Assembly (NCBI GenBank): GCA_017411605.1
Contig: JAFQPR010000012.1
Location: 1-44,701, forward strand
Direction of reading: 5' to 3'
DNA: 44,701 nt
DNA from: Clostridia bacterium
Lineage (GTDB): Bacteria; Bacillota; Clostridia; Oscillospirales; CAG-272
Position numbers and translations under genes: made by a program. Shown here one piece after another: positions 25,047 through 33,696 of the stretch. Below the pieces are notes generated by a model. That model was not told where the DNA came from. It did not search any database and worked only from the letters and a program-made list of their open reading frames with translations. Positions within the stretch are counted from its first letter, which is position 1. Each line of letters starts with the position of its first letter.

Positions 25047-26192
25047 GTGAAGCTCAAGGATATGGTAAAAGAAACTATCGAAAGCGGAATAAAGCCGATA
25101 GTTTTTGATTATGAAGAAGTTAAGCTTTTCGGAGAAGATAGCTCCGTTGTCCGCAGCTTTATGGTTATAAACAGTCTTGACCTCGGAACTCTGACGTATA
25201 AGCAGTACCGCTTCGTAGCGAGAAGAACGAGGCAGGGAAACCATATGGTAGAGCGGCATATACAGAAGCTTATCAGAATGATACCGAAGCTCCGCGAGAG
25301 AAACCCTGCGATACAGTGCTTTACGATACCCGTGTACGCAAGACTTCTCAAGGAGGGTGAGCTTGCAAGAATGCTCTTCGATGCGTTTGCTCTTTACCCC
25401 GAGATACCGCCCGAGTGCATATGCATAGAGCTTTCCGCGGATATTCTATATGAAAATATGGAGGAGTCCAAGGCGGGGATAGAGGAGCTGAGAGCGCTTG
25501 GAGTTAAGATAGCGATAAGCGAGGTGGGTGACGAGTTTTGCCCCGTGTTCAGGCTCTCGGAGCTTGAGTTTGACTATGCGTTTCTCGATGAATACGCGGT
25601 AGAAACGCTTGATAGAGACGATAGAGAGCGCGTTGCTAAAAGCCTTGTTAAATTCCTTCACTTCCTTGACGTAAAGGTTATTGCCCCTGGGCTTGACAGC
25701 GAGGCTAAGATAGACGGCGCTAAGGTCGTTGGATGCGACGGCTATACGACGGGTCCCATGCCCGACTTTGCTCCCAACGAGGAGGACTTCTTGCCCGACC
25801 TTCCGCCGCTTCCCGAGGATGAGGCAGAGGCTGCAGAGTCCGAAAAAACTGCTGAAGTGGCAGCAGAGGAAGCTCCTGCCGAGGATAAACCCTCCGAGCC
25901 TTTGGATGAGGCATCAAAGCCGGCTAAGACTAAAGGAAAAGTATCCGATGCAAAAAAGTCTGCCGAGCCTGCCGCGAAAGCGGAAGAGCCTTCGGCGCCT
26001 ACCCCTGCATTTGAGCTTGCGTTCGTACCTAAGCCGATGAGGCTGGAGCGAGCGTTTGCTCAGATAAAAAGACCGAAAAGACCGCTTTCTAAAAAGAAGC
26101 CTTATCACGGCAAGCGTCTTCAGAGGATAGAGTCCCCGATGGAAAAGAAAAAGCCGATACCGAAAAGGCGTAAGGAGGCGAGCGGCGTATGA
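25047..26192 (+). CDS. Degenerate EAL-domain protein with low-complexity basic tail
   Basis: A 381-residue protein. Residues about 15-235 align by pattern with EAL phosphodiesterases, but the catalytic residues are lost. There is no EAL motif. The DDFGTG region reads SEVGDEF, the Lys strand is altered, and the AEGVE position reads APGLDSE. It is likely a c-di-GMP-binding or scaffolding protein rather than an enzyme. Residues about 245-381 are disordered: first Pro/Ala/Glu-rich, then strongly basic with Lys/Arg/Pro clusters. GTG 25047 is chosen for GGAAGGGGG 7 nt upstream. Earlier in-frame codons, which would make the protein up to 39 residues longer, lie in the riboswitch or its terminator. 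Its stop overlaps the next ATG by 4 nt. Confidence 0.8.
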   Translation: MKLKDMVKETIESGIKPIVFDYEEVKLFGEDSSVVRSFMVINSLDLGTLTYKQYRFVARRTRQGNHMVERHIQKLIRMIPKLRERNPAIQCFTIPVYARLLKEGELARMLFDAFALYPEIPPECICIELSADILYENMEESKAGIEELRALGVKIAISEVGDEFCPVFRLSELEFDYAFLDEYAVETLDRDDRERVAKSLVKFLHFLDVKVIAPGLDSEAKIDGAKVVGCDGYTTGPMPDFAPNEEDFLPDLPPLPEDEAEAAESEKTAEVAAEEAPAEDKPSEPLDEASKPAKTKGKVSDAKKSAEPAAKAEEPSAPTPAFELAFVPKPMRLERAFAQIKRPKRPLSKKKPYHGKRLQRIESPMEKKKPIPKRRKEASGV

Positions 26193-26905
26193 ATATAAGA
26201 ACCTGGCGAAATAACGAAAAACGCGCAAGCTTCTTGCAGAGAACGGCTAAGGAAATCAGAACGTACAAGATGCAGAAAAGACTTCTCTTAACTGTTGTTG
26301 CAATGCTTCTTACGCTGACTGTTATTCTTTATACCATAGCTGCTCTTTATAAAAAAGAGGGAAGCTTCACCGTAAGTCTTGACAAGCACGACAGACTTGA
26401 ATACGGACTTACCCTTTGCGATACGAAGGGTATGGAAAGACCTACGAGCCAGCTCTCGGCTCAAATAGCAGAGCATATGACCAATATTTCGGGAGAGGAC
26501 ATTCCCGAAACGGTTGGCAGAGTAGACGGTGAGCATAACGGTGATAACTACATAGCCTTCACCTTCTACGTTCAGAACGGCGGAGAAACCGAGTTCAACT
26601 ATGAGTACGACGTTATAATGAAAAACGTAACGAACGATCTTGACAAGGCGATACGCTTAAGATTCTACGTTGACGACGTTCCCACCACCTACGCATACGT
26701 CGCGAGCGACGGAAATCCCGAGCCCGGCACGGAAAAATTCCATTCGAACAATATCATGGTCCACGGCAGAAGGGATGACTTTACCCCGGGCAGCCAGACC
26801 AAGTACACAATAGTCCTCTGGATAGAGGGCAACGACCCCGAATGCACGGATAAGCTTATCGGCGGCTCGATAAAGATAGATATGGAAATAAGCGTAGCTC
26901 ACTAA
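26189..26905 (+). CDS. Single-pass membrane protein with extracellular beta-rich domain
   Basis: A 238-residue protein. About 30 basic cytoplasmic residues precede one TM segment (about 31-55). The extracellular part is beta-rich and includes YIAFTFYVQNGGETEFNYEY, a pattern like the immunoglobulin-type fold of TasA/camelysin proteins. The N-terminus lacks the Ala-Trp-Phe cleavage region of the following four proteins, so it probably stays anchored. It may act as a fibre base or assembly factor; this is inference. It is translationally coupled to the EAL-like gene through an ATGA overlap. Confidence 0.7.
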   Translation: MNIRTWRNNEKRASFLQRTAKEIRTYKMQKRLLLTVVAMLLTLTVILYTIAALYKKEGSFTVSLDKHDRLEYGLTLCDTKGMERPTSQLSAQIAEHMTNISGEDIPETVGRVDGEHNGDNYIAFTFYVQNGGETEFNYEYDVIMKNVTNDLDKAIRLRFYVDDVPTTYAYVASDGNPEPGTEKFHSNNIMVHGRRDDFTPGSQTKYTIVLWIEGNDPECTDKLIGGSIKIDMEISVAH

Positions 26906-26941
26906 CTTTTGTTTACAAAACAAAGCAAATTTCGGTTTAAT

Positions 26942-26961
26942 TTCCGAGAAATCGGAATTTT
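26942..26961 (+). other. Intercistronic hairpin before the first matrix gene
   Basis: TTCCGA (26942-26947), a GAAA tetraloop and TCGGAA (26952-26957) are followed by four T residues. The 106-nt gap then becomes almost pure A up to AAAAAGGAG. It could be a leaky terminator or a stabilising 3' hairpin that sets expression of the matrix genes apart from the first two genes. Confidence 0.5.
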
Positions 26962-27011
26962 AAATAAAAAACAAAAAACAAAAATAAAAAAACAAAAAAG
27001 GAGAAAAAACA

Positions 27012-27740
27012 ATGAAACTCTCTCGCAAAATCCTCCCCGCACTCGCGATGCTTCTCGTATCTGCGATCATGCTCACCACAGCTTCATTCGCTTGGTTTGC
27101 TATGAACAGAAGCGTTGAAGCTAACGGAATGTCTGTTAATATTCAGTCAGACTCTGTTTATCTTTTGATTGCAGACGGTACAAAGACTGCTGAAGAAATT
27201 CAGACAGCTAAGGCAACGGTTGCTACCGGTACGCCCACTGGTACATTGGACATTTTCCCCACTGCTCACCACGCAACAAAGGGAAGTGAGTTCGATACTG
27301 TAGGCAAATGGTATACCAAGTCTGCTGATGACCCCTCCTCTTCCGCTTCTACAGGAAGTGAAACAGCATTGACCGATTTTAATGAATATGTAGTAAGATA
27401 TACATACAGCCTTGTACTTGCTGCAGGTTCAAACGAGGTTTCTAATCTTGTGTTAACTTCTTTCACCTTTACGGCAAGTGATGACAGCGCTGCAAGCGGT
27501 GCCGCACAGACTCTTGCTCCTGTTCGCGCTGTAATTGCATGCGGTGATAACTATGTTGAAGTTAAGAACGGAGATGAGGTTCCCTCTACTGTTCTTGCTG
27601 CAACTGTAAACGATACCGATGTTGTAACGCTCAAAGTATATATCTACTACGACGGAAATGACACATCCGTATATACAAACAACATAGCTAATCTTGAGGA
27701 CGTTGATTTCACCTTCACTGTTGGTGTTCCTAATACTTAA
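27012..27740 (+). CDS. SipW-type secreted matrix protein A (TasA/camelysin-like)
   Basis: A 242-residue protein with a SipW-type signal peptide: Lys/Arg N-terminus, hydrophobic core, then TTASFAWFAMN at about residues 21-31. That form resembles the signal region of TasA and camelysin. The mature domain is beta-rich, poor in Cys, and ends with VTLKVYIYYDGND followed by a final strand. It is the shortest of the four tandem proteins and lacks the YY repeat region, so it may be the core subunit. A very strong ribosome site (AAAAAGGAG) suggests high expression. The likely role is an extracellular fibre or biofilm matrix component cleaved by the neighbouring SipW-like peptidase. Confidence 0.8.
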   Translation: MKLSRKILPALAMLLVSAIMLTTASFAWFAMNRSVEANGMSVNIQSDSVYLLIADGTKTAEEIQTAKATVATGTPTGTLDIFPTAHHATKGSEFDTVGKWYTKSADDPSSSASTGSETALTDFNEYVVRYTYSLVLAAGSNEVSNLVLTSFTFTASDDSAASGAAQTLAPVRAVIACGDNYVEVKNGDEVPSTVLAATVNDTDVVTLKVYIYYDGNDTSVYTNNIANLEDVDFTFTVGVPNT

Positions 27741-27787
27741 GATTAAGACAAAATGACTATTGCTAATTAAAGCAAATGGAGATTATT

Positions 27788-29080
27788 ATGAAAATAAAGA
27801 ATAGAAGACTAATCGTTTCGGTAGTAATGCTACTTATATCTGCAGTTCTTCTTGGTACTGCTTCTTATGCATGGGTTGCTATGAATACCTCAAACGTAGT
27901 TGACGGTCTTGAGGTTGAAGCCAGCACGGATTCGCTCTACCTTGAAATTTCTACCAATGATGTAGATTACAGCACAAAGGCATCTTTTGGTAGCATACAT
28001 AAGACTCTAAGACTTATCACTCACGGATTTGTTTCTTCGGATAAAACTGAAATTGTTAAGCTTGACATCCAGCCAGCTTCCGGTAATTACTCAAGCGGCA
28101 ACTACTATATTAAAGCGGATAGCGATATAATTGACCCTGTTGCAGGTTCCGGCAGTGAATGGGAAGCAAATAACTTCTTGCTCGCTACCGACCTTGTTCC
28201 TGCTTCTGATCTTACAGGTTTATACAAGAACCCTGTATTTACCGAAGTAACGGCGAATGAATTATATGCTTCCGGTACTTATTACAAAGAGGTAAACAAG
28301 GCTTGCTACGCACCGGTTTCACTTTTGGTTGGAGATTCCGTTAAGGGACTTTTCACACTTGCTGATATTGATGCAGAAACTTCCGGTCAATATGATGGCA
28401 CTGAGCAATATTGGAAAGTTATTGACGGTAGCTACCACAATGTTACCAAGAATCTTACTATAGGCTCAGATTTGACTACACTTTATAAAGTTAATCCTGC
28501 TCCTGTATCTACTGAATCCAATTTCGACGGAGAGAATTATTACTATCTTGTAAACGGTAATGATTACTCCTGCATCGGTAAGCCCGCAGCTAGCGTTGCC
28601 ATTGCCGATTATCTTTATTGGGGCAGAGCATATTCTACCGATCCCACTCAGCATCAGGATGGTAATACGCTTAATATTGTAAACGATACAGATGGCGAAG
28701 CAAACTATTACTTCCACAATACTTTCTATATTCGTCAGGCTGAAGGCACTGTTTACGGTAAAAATTTCAAGGTTGAAAATGTAAAGATAGGTGGAGATTC
28801 TTCGGAAATTGCAAAGGCTCTTAGAGTACTGTTTGTTGCTACTTCCGATAACGGTGGCAGAGAAACTTGCGAATATGATTGCGGTGATAATTCTTACACC
28901 TATGGTGACGGTGGCGATAATTTCTTTGACGTTCTCCTTGGAGATGAGAAGGAAACGGTTACCATCGACGTATACGTTTACTATGACGGTAAAGATGATG
29001 TAGCAGATAACCAGACCGTAATTGATAACAATCAGAGTGTTGAGATAAAATTCTCAATTGACAATCACAATTATAACTAA
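27788..29080 (+). CDS. SipW-type secreted matrix protein B with YY repeats
   Basis: A 430-residue protein. Its SipW-type signal has GTASYAWVAMNTSNVVDGLEVEA at the junction, followed by a middle region with several short modules of the form FDG-x3-YY-x-V (for example NFDGENYYYLV), then a C-terminal module shared with the next two proteins: a YLYWGRAYS segment, FYIRQAEGT, and a terminal VTIDVYVYYDGKD strand. ATG 27788 is chosen because GGAG lies 6 nt upstream; the ATG at 27776 is part of that site. It is a paralog of its neighbours and has no anchor motif such as LPxTG. Confidence 0.8.
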   Translation: MKIKNRRLIVSVVMLLISAVLLGTASYAWVAMNTSNVVDGLEVEASTDSLYLEISTNDVDYSTKASFGSIHKTLRLITHGFVSSDKTEIVKLDIQPASGNYSSGNYYIKADSDIIDPVAGSGSEWEANNFLLATDLVPASDLTGLYKNPVFTEVTANELYASGTYYKEVNKACYAPVSLLVGDSVKGLFTLADIDAETSGQYDGTEQYWKVIDGSYHNVTKNLTIGSDLTTLYKVNPAPVSTESNFDGENYYYLVNGNDYSCIGKPAASVAIADYLYWGRAYSTDPTQHQDGNTLNIVNDTDGEANYYFHNTFYIRQAEGTVYGKNFKVENVKIGGDSSEIAKALRVLFVATSDNGGRETCEYDCGDNSYTYGDGGDNFFDVLLGDEKETVTIDVYVYYDGKDDVADNQTVIDNNQSVEIKFSIDNHNYN

Positions 29081-29096
29081 TTAATATCGAAAATAT

Positions 29097-29128
29097 CCTG
29101 CGGCTTTCGCAAAAGCAAATGCCGCAGG
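29097..29128 (+). other. Intercistronic hairpin between matrix genes B and C
   Basis: A perfect 8-bp GC-rich stem (CCTGCGGC at 29097-29104 with GCCGCAGG at 29121-29128) with an inner GCTTT/AAAGC stem. No T run follows, so it is more likely an mRNA-processing or stability element than a terminator. Confidence 0.6.
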
Positions 29129-29146
29129 AGCAAACGTGGATGAATT

Positions 29147-31132
29147 ATGAAAATTAAAAATCAAAGAATATTCGCTGCATTATCCAGCCTTCTTATTTCG
29201 GCTATTATGCTTGCGACGGCATCGTTTGCTTGGTTTGGTCTGAATACATCGAATATAGTTGACGGACTTCAGGTGGAAGCTTATTCGGATTCTAACTATA
29301 TTGAGATTAAAAACAACAACAAAGTTGGAGATTATGACAAGAATGCGACGTTCAAGGAGTCGAGTGATATTCTCAGACTTGCAACGCACGGATTTCTTAC
29401 AGAAGGTGCGGCTTTAGAGCTTAAGAATTTCGTTCAGTTAGAGGCGTATGAGATTGTTAACCAGGATTACGATTCTACGTTGGATTATTATATTAAGACT
29501 TCAACGGGAGATTTGATAAAGTGCGAGTCTGATACTTTTTATGATTCTTCTTCAACGAAGGATTATTATAAAAACCCGGAGTTCGAGCTTGTTACCTCTG
29601 ATGAAAAAGTAACCGGAGATTATTACACGTACGCATCTAATACCTACACGAGCAAAAATCTTCAAGATGAGTCGGCAAAAGGTTATTACAAACTTGTTGC
29701 AGAAAATAAAGAGGGCGCTGACGCAACTTACGACGGTGCAAGCGTTTATTATTCTCTTACAACTGCAACAGTAGGTACGGAAACCGTTTCCACTTATACT
29801 GATGTTACTCATACCTTAGTAAAGACCAACAAGGATGAAAAACTTAACGGATATTGGGTTATCCAAAAAACTACCACAATGGATACTGTTCCTAAACCCA
29901 TCGGTGAAGAATCTATACCTGCCAAAGGTGAAGAGTATTATCTGAATTTCGGTGACGATAATTATTACTCTCTTGGCAAAATAGGTTCTGCTGAAAAATC
30001 CGTTTATCTTATTGATCTTACGTATCATAAAGATTTAGTAAAGCTGAAAGATGCATCCGCATCCGGAAATTATAACGGAAAAGGCTCTTACTATAACAAA
30101 GTTAAAAGCGATGTTTCAAATGATTCCTATAACTATATTCTGGCAACGGATTTGAAAAATGCAGATCTTGTTAAAGGATATTATAGGGACTTGAAATTTA
30201 CTCAAGTAACTTCAAGCGAAAACGTTACAGGAATTTATTATGAGATATATGAGAACGGCTTCAAGCGGATTGAAGTAAACAACAAATCCGCAAAAGGTAT
30301 GTATGCTGTATCTCATCCTGTTAAGCTTAATGCAACCGATATTGAGTACAGAGCGGGCTTGCCAATGGCAGAGCCTGACGATGCAAGATTCGACGGCACG
30401 GGCACCTATTATAAGGTGGACGGTGATAAGATAGCAAAGGTTACGCTTTCTCTTGGAACTGACCTTAGCAATTACTGTACTTTATCCGAAGCTGTTGTTC
30501 TAGGTCCTACGAGCGTCGGTGATGCAGAATATTACCTCAAGAGTAAAGGAGATTATTCTTGTCTTGGAACTCTTGGAACAAAAGCGGAGCCTCAGATACT
30601 TAAGAATTACCTTTATTGGGGTAGAACATATTCCGGTGTTGCTCATGATGCCGAGGCAGGAAACACTCTTTCAATACTTAGTGCTGACAAGGGTGACGGA
30701 ACGTACTATCATTTCGAGTCATTCACTATTCGTCAGGCAGAGGGAACAAATCCCGCTAAGAACCTTCGAGTAGCGAACGTGAGATTTGGCGGAGAAGCAA
30801 ATGCTTTAGCACCCGCTATCAGAGTTCTTATAGTTGCTCACAGTAATACGCAGTCTGAAGATCCCAGCGCGATAAGCGTGGCTCTCTATGATCCTAATGA
30901 AGAAACCGATACCGGAAAGACCGGCGGATTTCTTCAGGCGGACGGTAAGTATACTGAAACCGATATATTGTACGATGTTATTCTTGGTAACGAAGCTGAA
31001 GAGATAAACGTGGATATTTACGTTTATTTTGACGGTACAGACAAAGATGCTCACAATGAAAAGGTTGCTAATTTCAGCGGTCAAACTGTTGAAATTGAGT
31101 TTACTATTGACGAACTTGATTATAACGAATAA
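29147..31132 (+). CDS. SipW-type secreted matrix protein C, expanded YY-repeat protein
   Basis: A 661-residue protein, the largest of the four. The signal junction reads ATASFAWFGLNTSNIVDGLQ. Residues about 75-480 contain eight or more modules of about 35-45 residues, each ending in a Tyr-Tyr pair. Two are clearly related to each other: VTSDEKVTGDYY...SAKGYYK and VTSSENVTGIYY...SAKGMYA. The C-terminal domain (YLYWGRTYS, SFTIRQAEGT, VDIYVYFDGTD) matches proteins B and D. Sequence is Lys/Asp/Tyr-rich with no Cys apart from isolated ones. Ribosome site is weak (GTGGAT). It is probably a long fibrous or spacer subunit; Tyr pairs could support cross-linking, which is inference. Confidence 0.8.
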   Translation: MKIKNQRIFAALSSLLISAIMLATASFAWFGLNTSNIVDGLQVEAYSDSNYIEIKNNNKVGDYDKNATFKESSDILRLATHGFLTEGAALELKNFVQLEAYEIVNQDYDSTLDYYIKTSTGDLIKCESDTFYDSSSTKDYYKNPEFELVTSDEKVTGDYYTYASNTYTSKNLQDESAKGYYKLVAENKEGADATYDGASVYYSLTTATVGTETVSTYTDVTHTLVKTNKDEKLNGYWVIQKTTTMDTVPKPIGEESIPAKGEEYYLNFGDDNYYSLGKIGSAEKSVYLIDLTYHKDLVKLKDASASGNYNGKGSYYNKVKSDVSNDSYNYILATDLKNADLVKGYYRDLKFTQVTSSENVTGIYYEIYENGFKRIEVNNKSAKGMYAVSHPVKLNATDIEYRAGLPMAEPDDARFDGTGTYYKVDGDKIAKVTLSLGTDLSNYCTLSEAVVLGPTSVGDAEYYLKSKGDYSCLGTLGTKAEPQILKNYLYWGRTYSGVAHDAEAGNTLSILSADKGDGTYYHFESFTIRQAEGTNPAKNLRVANVRFGGEANALAPAIRVLIVAHSNTQSEDPSAISVALYDPNEETDTGKTGGFLQADGKYTETDILYDVILGNEAEEINVDIYVYFDGTDKDAHNEKVANFSGQTVEIEFTIDELDYNE

Positions 31133-31144
31133 AGGTAAGTTTTG

Positions 31145-32482
31145 ATGCTTAATACAAAAAAGAAAAGTTTAGTTATTGCAACTATAATGCTGCTTATCTC
31201 GGCTATTCTTTTAAGCACTGCATCTTTTGCTTGGTTCTCGATGAATACAACCGTTAAGGCTACGGGTATTGAGTTTGAGGCTTACTCGGATTCATTGTTC
31301 CTTGTAATTAGTCAGGAGAATGACAAGAATTATGACGTTACCACGACGTTTAAGTCGGGCGAAAAATCCGTTAGACTTTCAACTATGGATAGGCTTACGG
31401 ACGGAGCGTACTTAATTTCTCCTGCAGACGTTGCTGACGGCACCAGATACAAGTCGGATGATGATATTAATTATTTCGTAAAAGTCACCTCTGCGCAGTC
31501 TAATGATTCGTACGAGGGAAGTAATTATCTATTGATCAACGATAGACTTCATGATGCTTCAAGCGTTAAGGGCTATTACAAGGTATCTGATACTAACGAT
31601 GAAATCGTCTTTAATCTCATAAAAACCGCCGACGTATATGATGCTTCTGCAAATAAATCCTACTACAAAAAGGTAGGTAATAATTATGAGCTTCAAACAT
31701 CGCTTGTCGACGGTGTTACCGAGCTTTACAGCTATTATGAGATAGAATTTAAAAATCCGTGCGCTGACGGTGAACGCTACGACGGTAAGAGTGTTTACTA
31801 TTCCGTTGATAATAATGGAAACGTATGCGTTGTAGGCGGACTTGCGCTCGGCTCTTTGGTACAAGACTATTTTACCATAGAAACACCGCAGAGCAAGACT
31901 ACCGTTGCTGACGGAACTTCCACCTATCACGTGCTTAACGCACGCGGCGATTTCGTTTCAATCGGAGTTCCGGAAAAAGATACTGACCTTACCGATTACG
32001 TTTACTTTGCAAGATCATATTCCGATTCTATTACCAATAGCGGAGCAGGGAACACCCTGAGCGTTATTAAAGAAGATCAACTTGATGAATATTATATTCA
32101 TAACACCGTTTATTTGAAGAAGGAAGTTGATACTAATCACGGTACCAATTTAAGAGTAAGCGCTGTTGAAGTTCTTGGTAAAGATTCGGTTTCCGATTCT
32201 ATTCGTATTCTTTTTGTTGCTAAAAACGGCAAGGGCGAGATTGCCCGCGCTGATTATAACAACAGAACGCAGACGATAACGCATTGGGATAATGCAAATG
32301 CAAATAATGAAGGTATTCTTTTTGATACCATTCTCGGTAACGAGCAAGAAATTATAACCGTAGATATCTACATTTATTTTGACGGTACGGATAATTCTAC
32401 CGTAACGAAAGATCATTATATGACCGGTCAATCTGTTTCTGTCGAATTCTCGATAGATAAACCGGAGTATATTAAAAATTAA
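31145..32482 (+). CDS. SipW-type secreted matrix protein D with YY repeats
   Basis: A 445-residue paralog with signal junction STASFAWFSMNTTVKATGIEFEA. The middle carries modules such as RYDGKSVYYSVDN and NKSYYKKVG. The C-terminal domain has YVYFARSYS, VYLKKEVDT and VDIYIYFDGTD, and the protein ends in a Glu/Lys-rich strand. ATG 31145 with AAAGGTAAG upstream is preferred; a TTG at 31142 is adjacent. It follows gene C by 12 nt, so the two are co-translated. It is the last of the first block of secreted proteins before the signal peptidase gene. Confidence 0.8.
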   Translation: MLNTKKKSLVIATIMLLISAILLSTASFAWFSMNTTVKATGIEFEAYSDSLFLVISQENDKNYDVTTTFKSGEKSVRLSTMDRLTDGAYLISPADVADGTRYKSDDDINYFVKVTSAQSNDSYEGSNYLLINDRLHDASSVKGYYKVSDTNDEIVFNLIKTADVYDASANKSYYKKVGNNYELQTSLVDGVTELYSYYEIEFKNPCADGERYDGKSVYYSVDNNGNVCVVGGLALGSLVQDYFTIETPQSKTTVADGTSTYHVLNARGDFVSIGVPEKDTDLTDYVYFARSYSDSITNSGAGNTLSVIKEDQLDEYYIHNTVYLKKEVDTNHGTNLRVSAVEVLGKDSVSDSIRILFVAKNGKGEIARADYNNRTQTITHWDNANANNEGILFDTILGNEQEIITVDIYIYFDGTDNSTVTKDHYMTGQSVSVEFSIDKPEYIKN

Positions 32483-32494
32483 AATTAATTTTCG

Positions 32495-32529
32495 CGCAAG
32501 GCTTCTGTACGGTATGCGGGAGCCTTGCG
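32495..32529 (+). other. Structured gap between matrix gene D and the first signal peptidase gene
   Basis: A perfect 9-bp stem (CGCAAGGCT at 32495-32503 with AGCCTTGCG at 32521-32529) is followed by a second weaker stem (TGAAG near 32541 with CTTCA near 32572). The 132-nt gap is long for this operon. No T run follows, which suggests mRNA processing that separates abundant matrix mRNA from the peptidase mRNA. Confidence 0.55.
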
Positions 32530-32614
32530 ATGAAAAAGTGAAGCCAGGAAAGCGGTTAGCATTTTTGACTTCAGGAAGGCAAAGTTTTATAACAGTAAGT
32601 GAGGAACTGCTATA

Positions 32615-33484
32615 ATGGATAAAGCAAAAGTGAAAAAAATACTTGGCATAGTTGCCAACGTGCTGATATGGGTGTTCGTAGTGATGTCACTGCTTACGAC
32701 CGTATTGGTGTTCGCGGCGCAGGGCAGTGAGGATGGCGTGCCCGCGATCTTTGGCAAAAGCTTAATAACAATTGAAACAAAGTCGATGGAAGATACCTAT
32801 AAGGTTGGAGATCTCGTCTTTATGAAGAAGCTTTCCGATGAAGATAAGCTTAATCTTAAAGTTGGTGATATCATAACCTTCCGTACCTCTGTTGACATCA
32901 ACGGTGACGGCAAGATCGGTGATATAAATACTCACCGTATCCACGAACACGAAGAAGGCTCAACGATTTTTGTAACAAAGGGTGATAATAACCCCAATCC
33001 CGATAACATAGCTACTTCGAATACCCCTGCATACACCGTTCACACATCCGATATTATCGGTATATGCAAAGAAAACGGCAGAATCGCAGGACTTGGAGCT
33101 GTTCTCGGCTTCCTTCGTTCCTCTCTCGGATTCTTCCTTTGCATAGTTCTTCCCTTGATATTGTTCTTCCTTTATGAGCTTTACAACTTTATTATGGTTG
33201 TCGTAAAAGAGAGAGCAAAGAAGGCTCCCGCAGGCGTAGCTCCCACGGTAGACGAAGAGGAGATCAAGCGCCGCGCTATCGAGGAATACCTTGCAGCGCA
33301 GAGAGCTAAAGAGGCTGAGGAGGAGATCAAGCGCCGCGCAGTAGAGGAATATCTCGCTTCGCAGAAGGCTGAAAGCTCCGCTCCCAAAGAAGAAACCGCT
33401 CCCGCAGACGAAGAGCCTGCAACCCCCGCGAGTGATGAATCATCCGAGGGAAATACAACAGAAGAAACAACAGACGAGAATTAA
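32615..33484 (+). CDS. SipW-like (ER-type, S26B) signal peptidase I, copy 1
   Basis: A 289-residue membrane peptidase. An N-terminal TM segment (about 10-33) is followed by the catalytic Ser57 in IETKSMEDTYKVGDLV. The usual bacterial Lys is replaced by His107 in NTHRI, and Asp124 lies in TKGDNNPNPD. This Ser-His-Asp arrangement is that of SipW and eukaryotic or archaeal signal peptidases. A second TM pair lies at about 165-195. The C-terminal tail holds two near-identical EEEIKRRA(I/V)EEYLA repeats and a Pro/Glu-rich end, probably cytoplasmic. It directly follows four secreted proteins with SipW-type signals and is presumably their processing enzyme. Confidence 0.9.
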   Translation: MDKAKVKKILGIVANVLIWVFVVMSLLTTVLVFAAQGSEDGVPAIFGKSLITIETKSMEDTYKVGDLVFMKKLSDEDKLNLKVGDIITFRTSVDINGDGKIGDINTHRIHEHEEGSTIFVTKGDNNPNPDNIATSNTPAYTVHTSDIIGICKENGRIAGLGAVLGFLRSSLGFFLCIVLPLILFFLYELYNFIMVVVKERAKKAPAGVAPTVDEEEIKRRAIEEYLAAQRAKEAEEEIKRRAVEEYLASQKAESSAPKEETAPADEEPATPASDESSEGNTTEETTDEN

Positions 33485-33696
33485 TTTAACCTTTTGATTT
33501 TTGATATTTTAAAATAATTCTCTCACGCGTAAATATATATAACAAAAGTTATAGTTATGCCTTGTTGGCATTTTCGCCTTAAAACTATAAAAAATATAGG
33601 AATAGGCGCGTAAAAATCGGCAATTATCTTTGAGTTTTTACTCAAAATCAAATATATTCGAAAAAATTAGAAAGTAAAGGCGGTGAAAACGACTAA
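33485..33696. other. 212-bp AT-rich gap inside the operon
   Basis: No gene fits here. It contains a short stem (TGCC/GGCA near 33556-33568) followed by four T residues and a perfect 7-bp hairpin at 33629-33646 with a T4 loop. A weak promoter-like pair starting with TTGGCA near 33564 is possible. It may separate the matrix genes from the AAA+ module transcriptionally, but the evidence is thin. Confidence 0.35.

Noticed and set aside
33556-33600. Internal promoter before the AAA+ gene
   Set aside because: TTGGCA has only a poor -10 partner at 15 or 17 bp. Mentioned as possible in the gap entry but not called as a feature.
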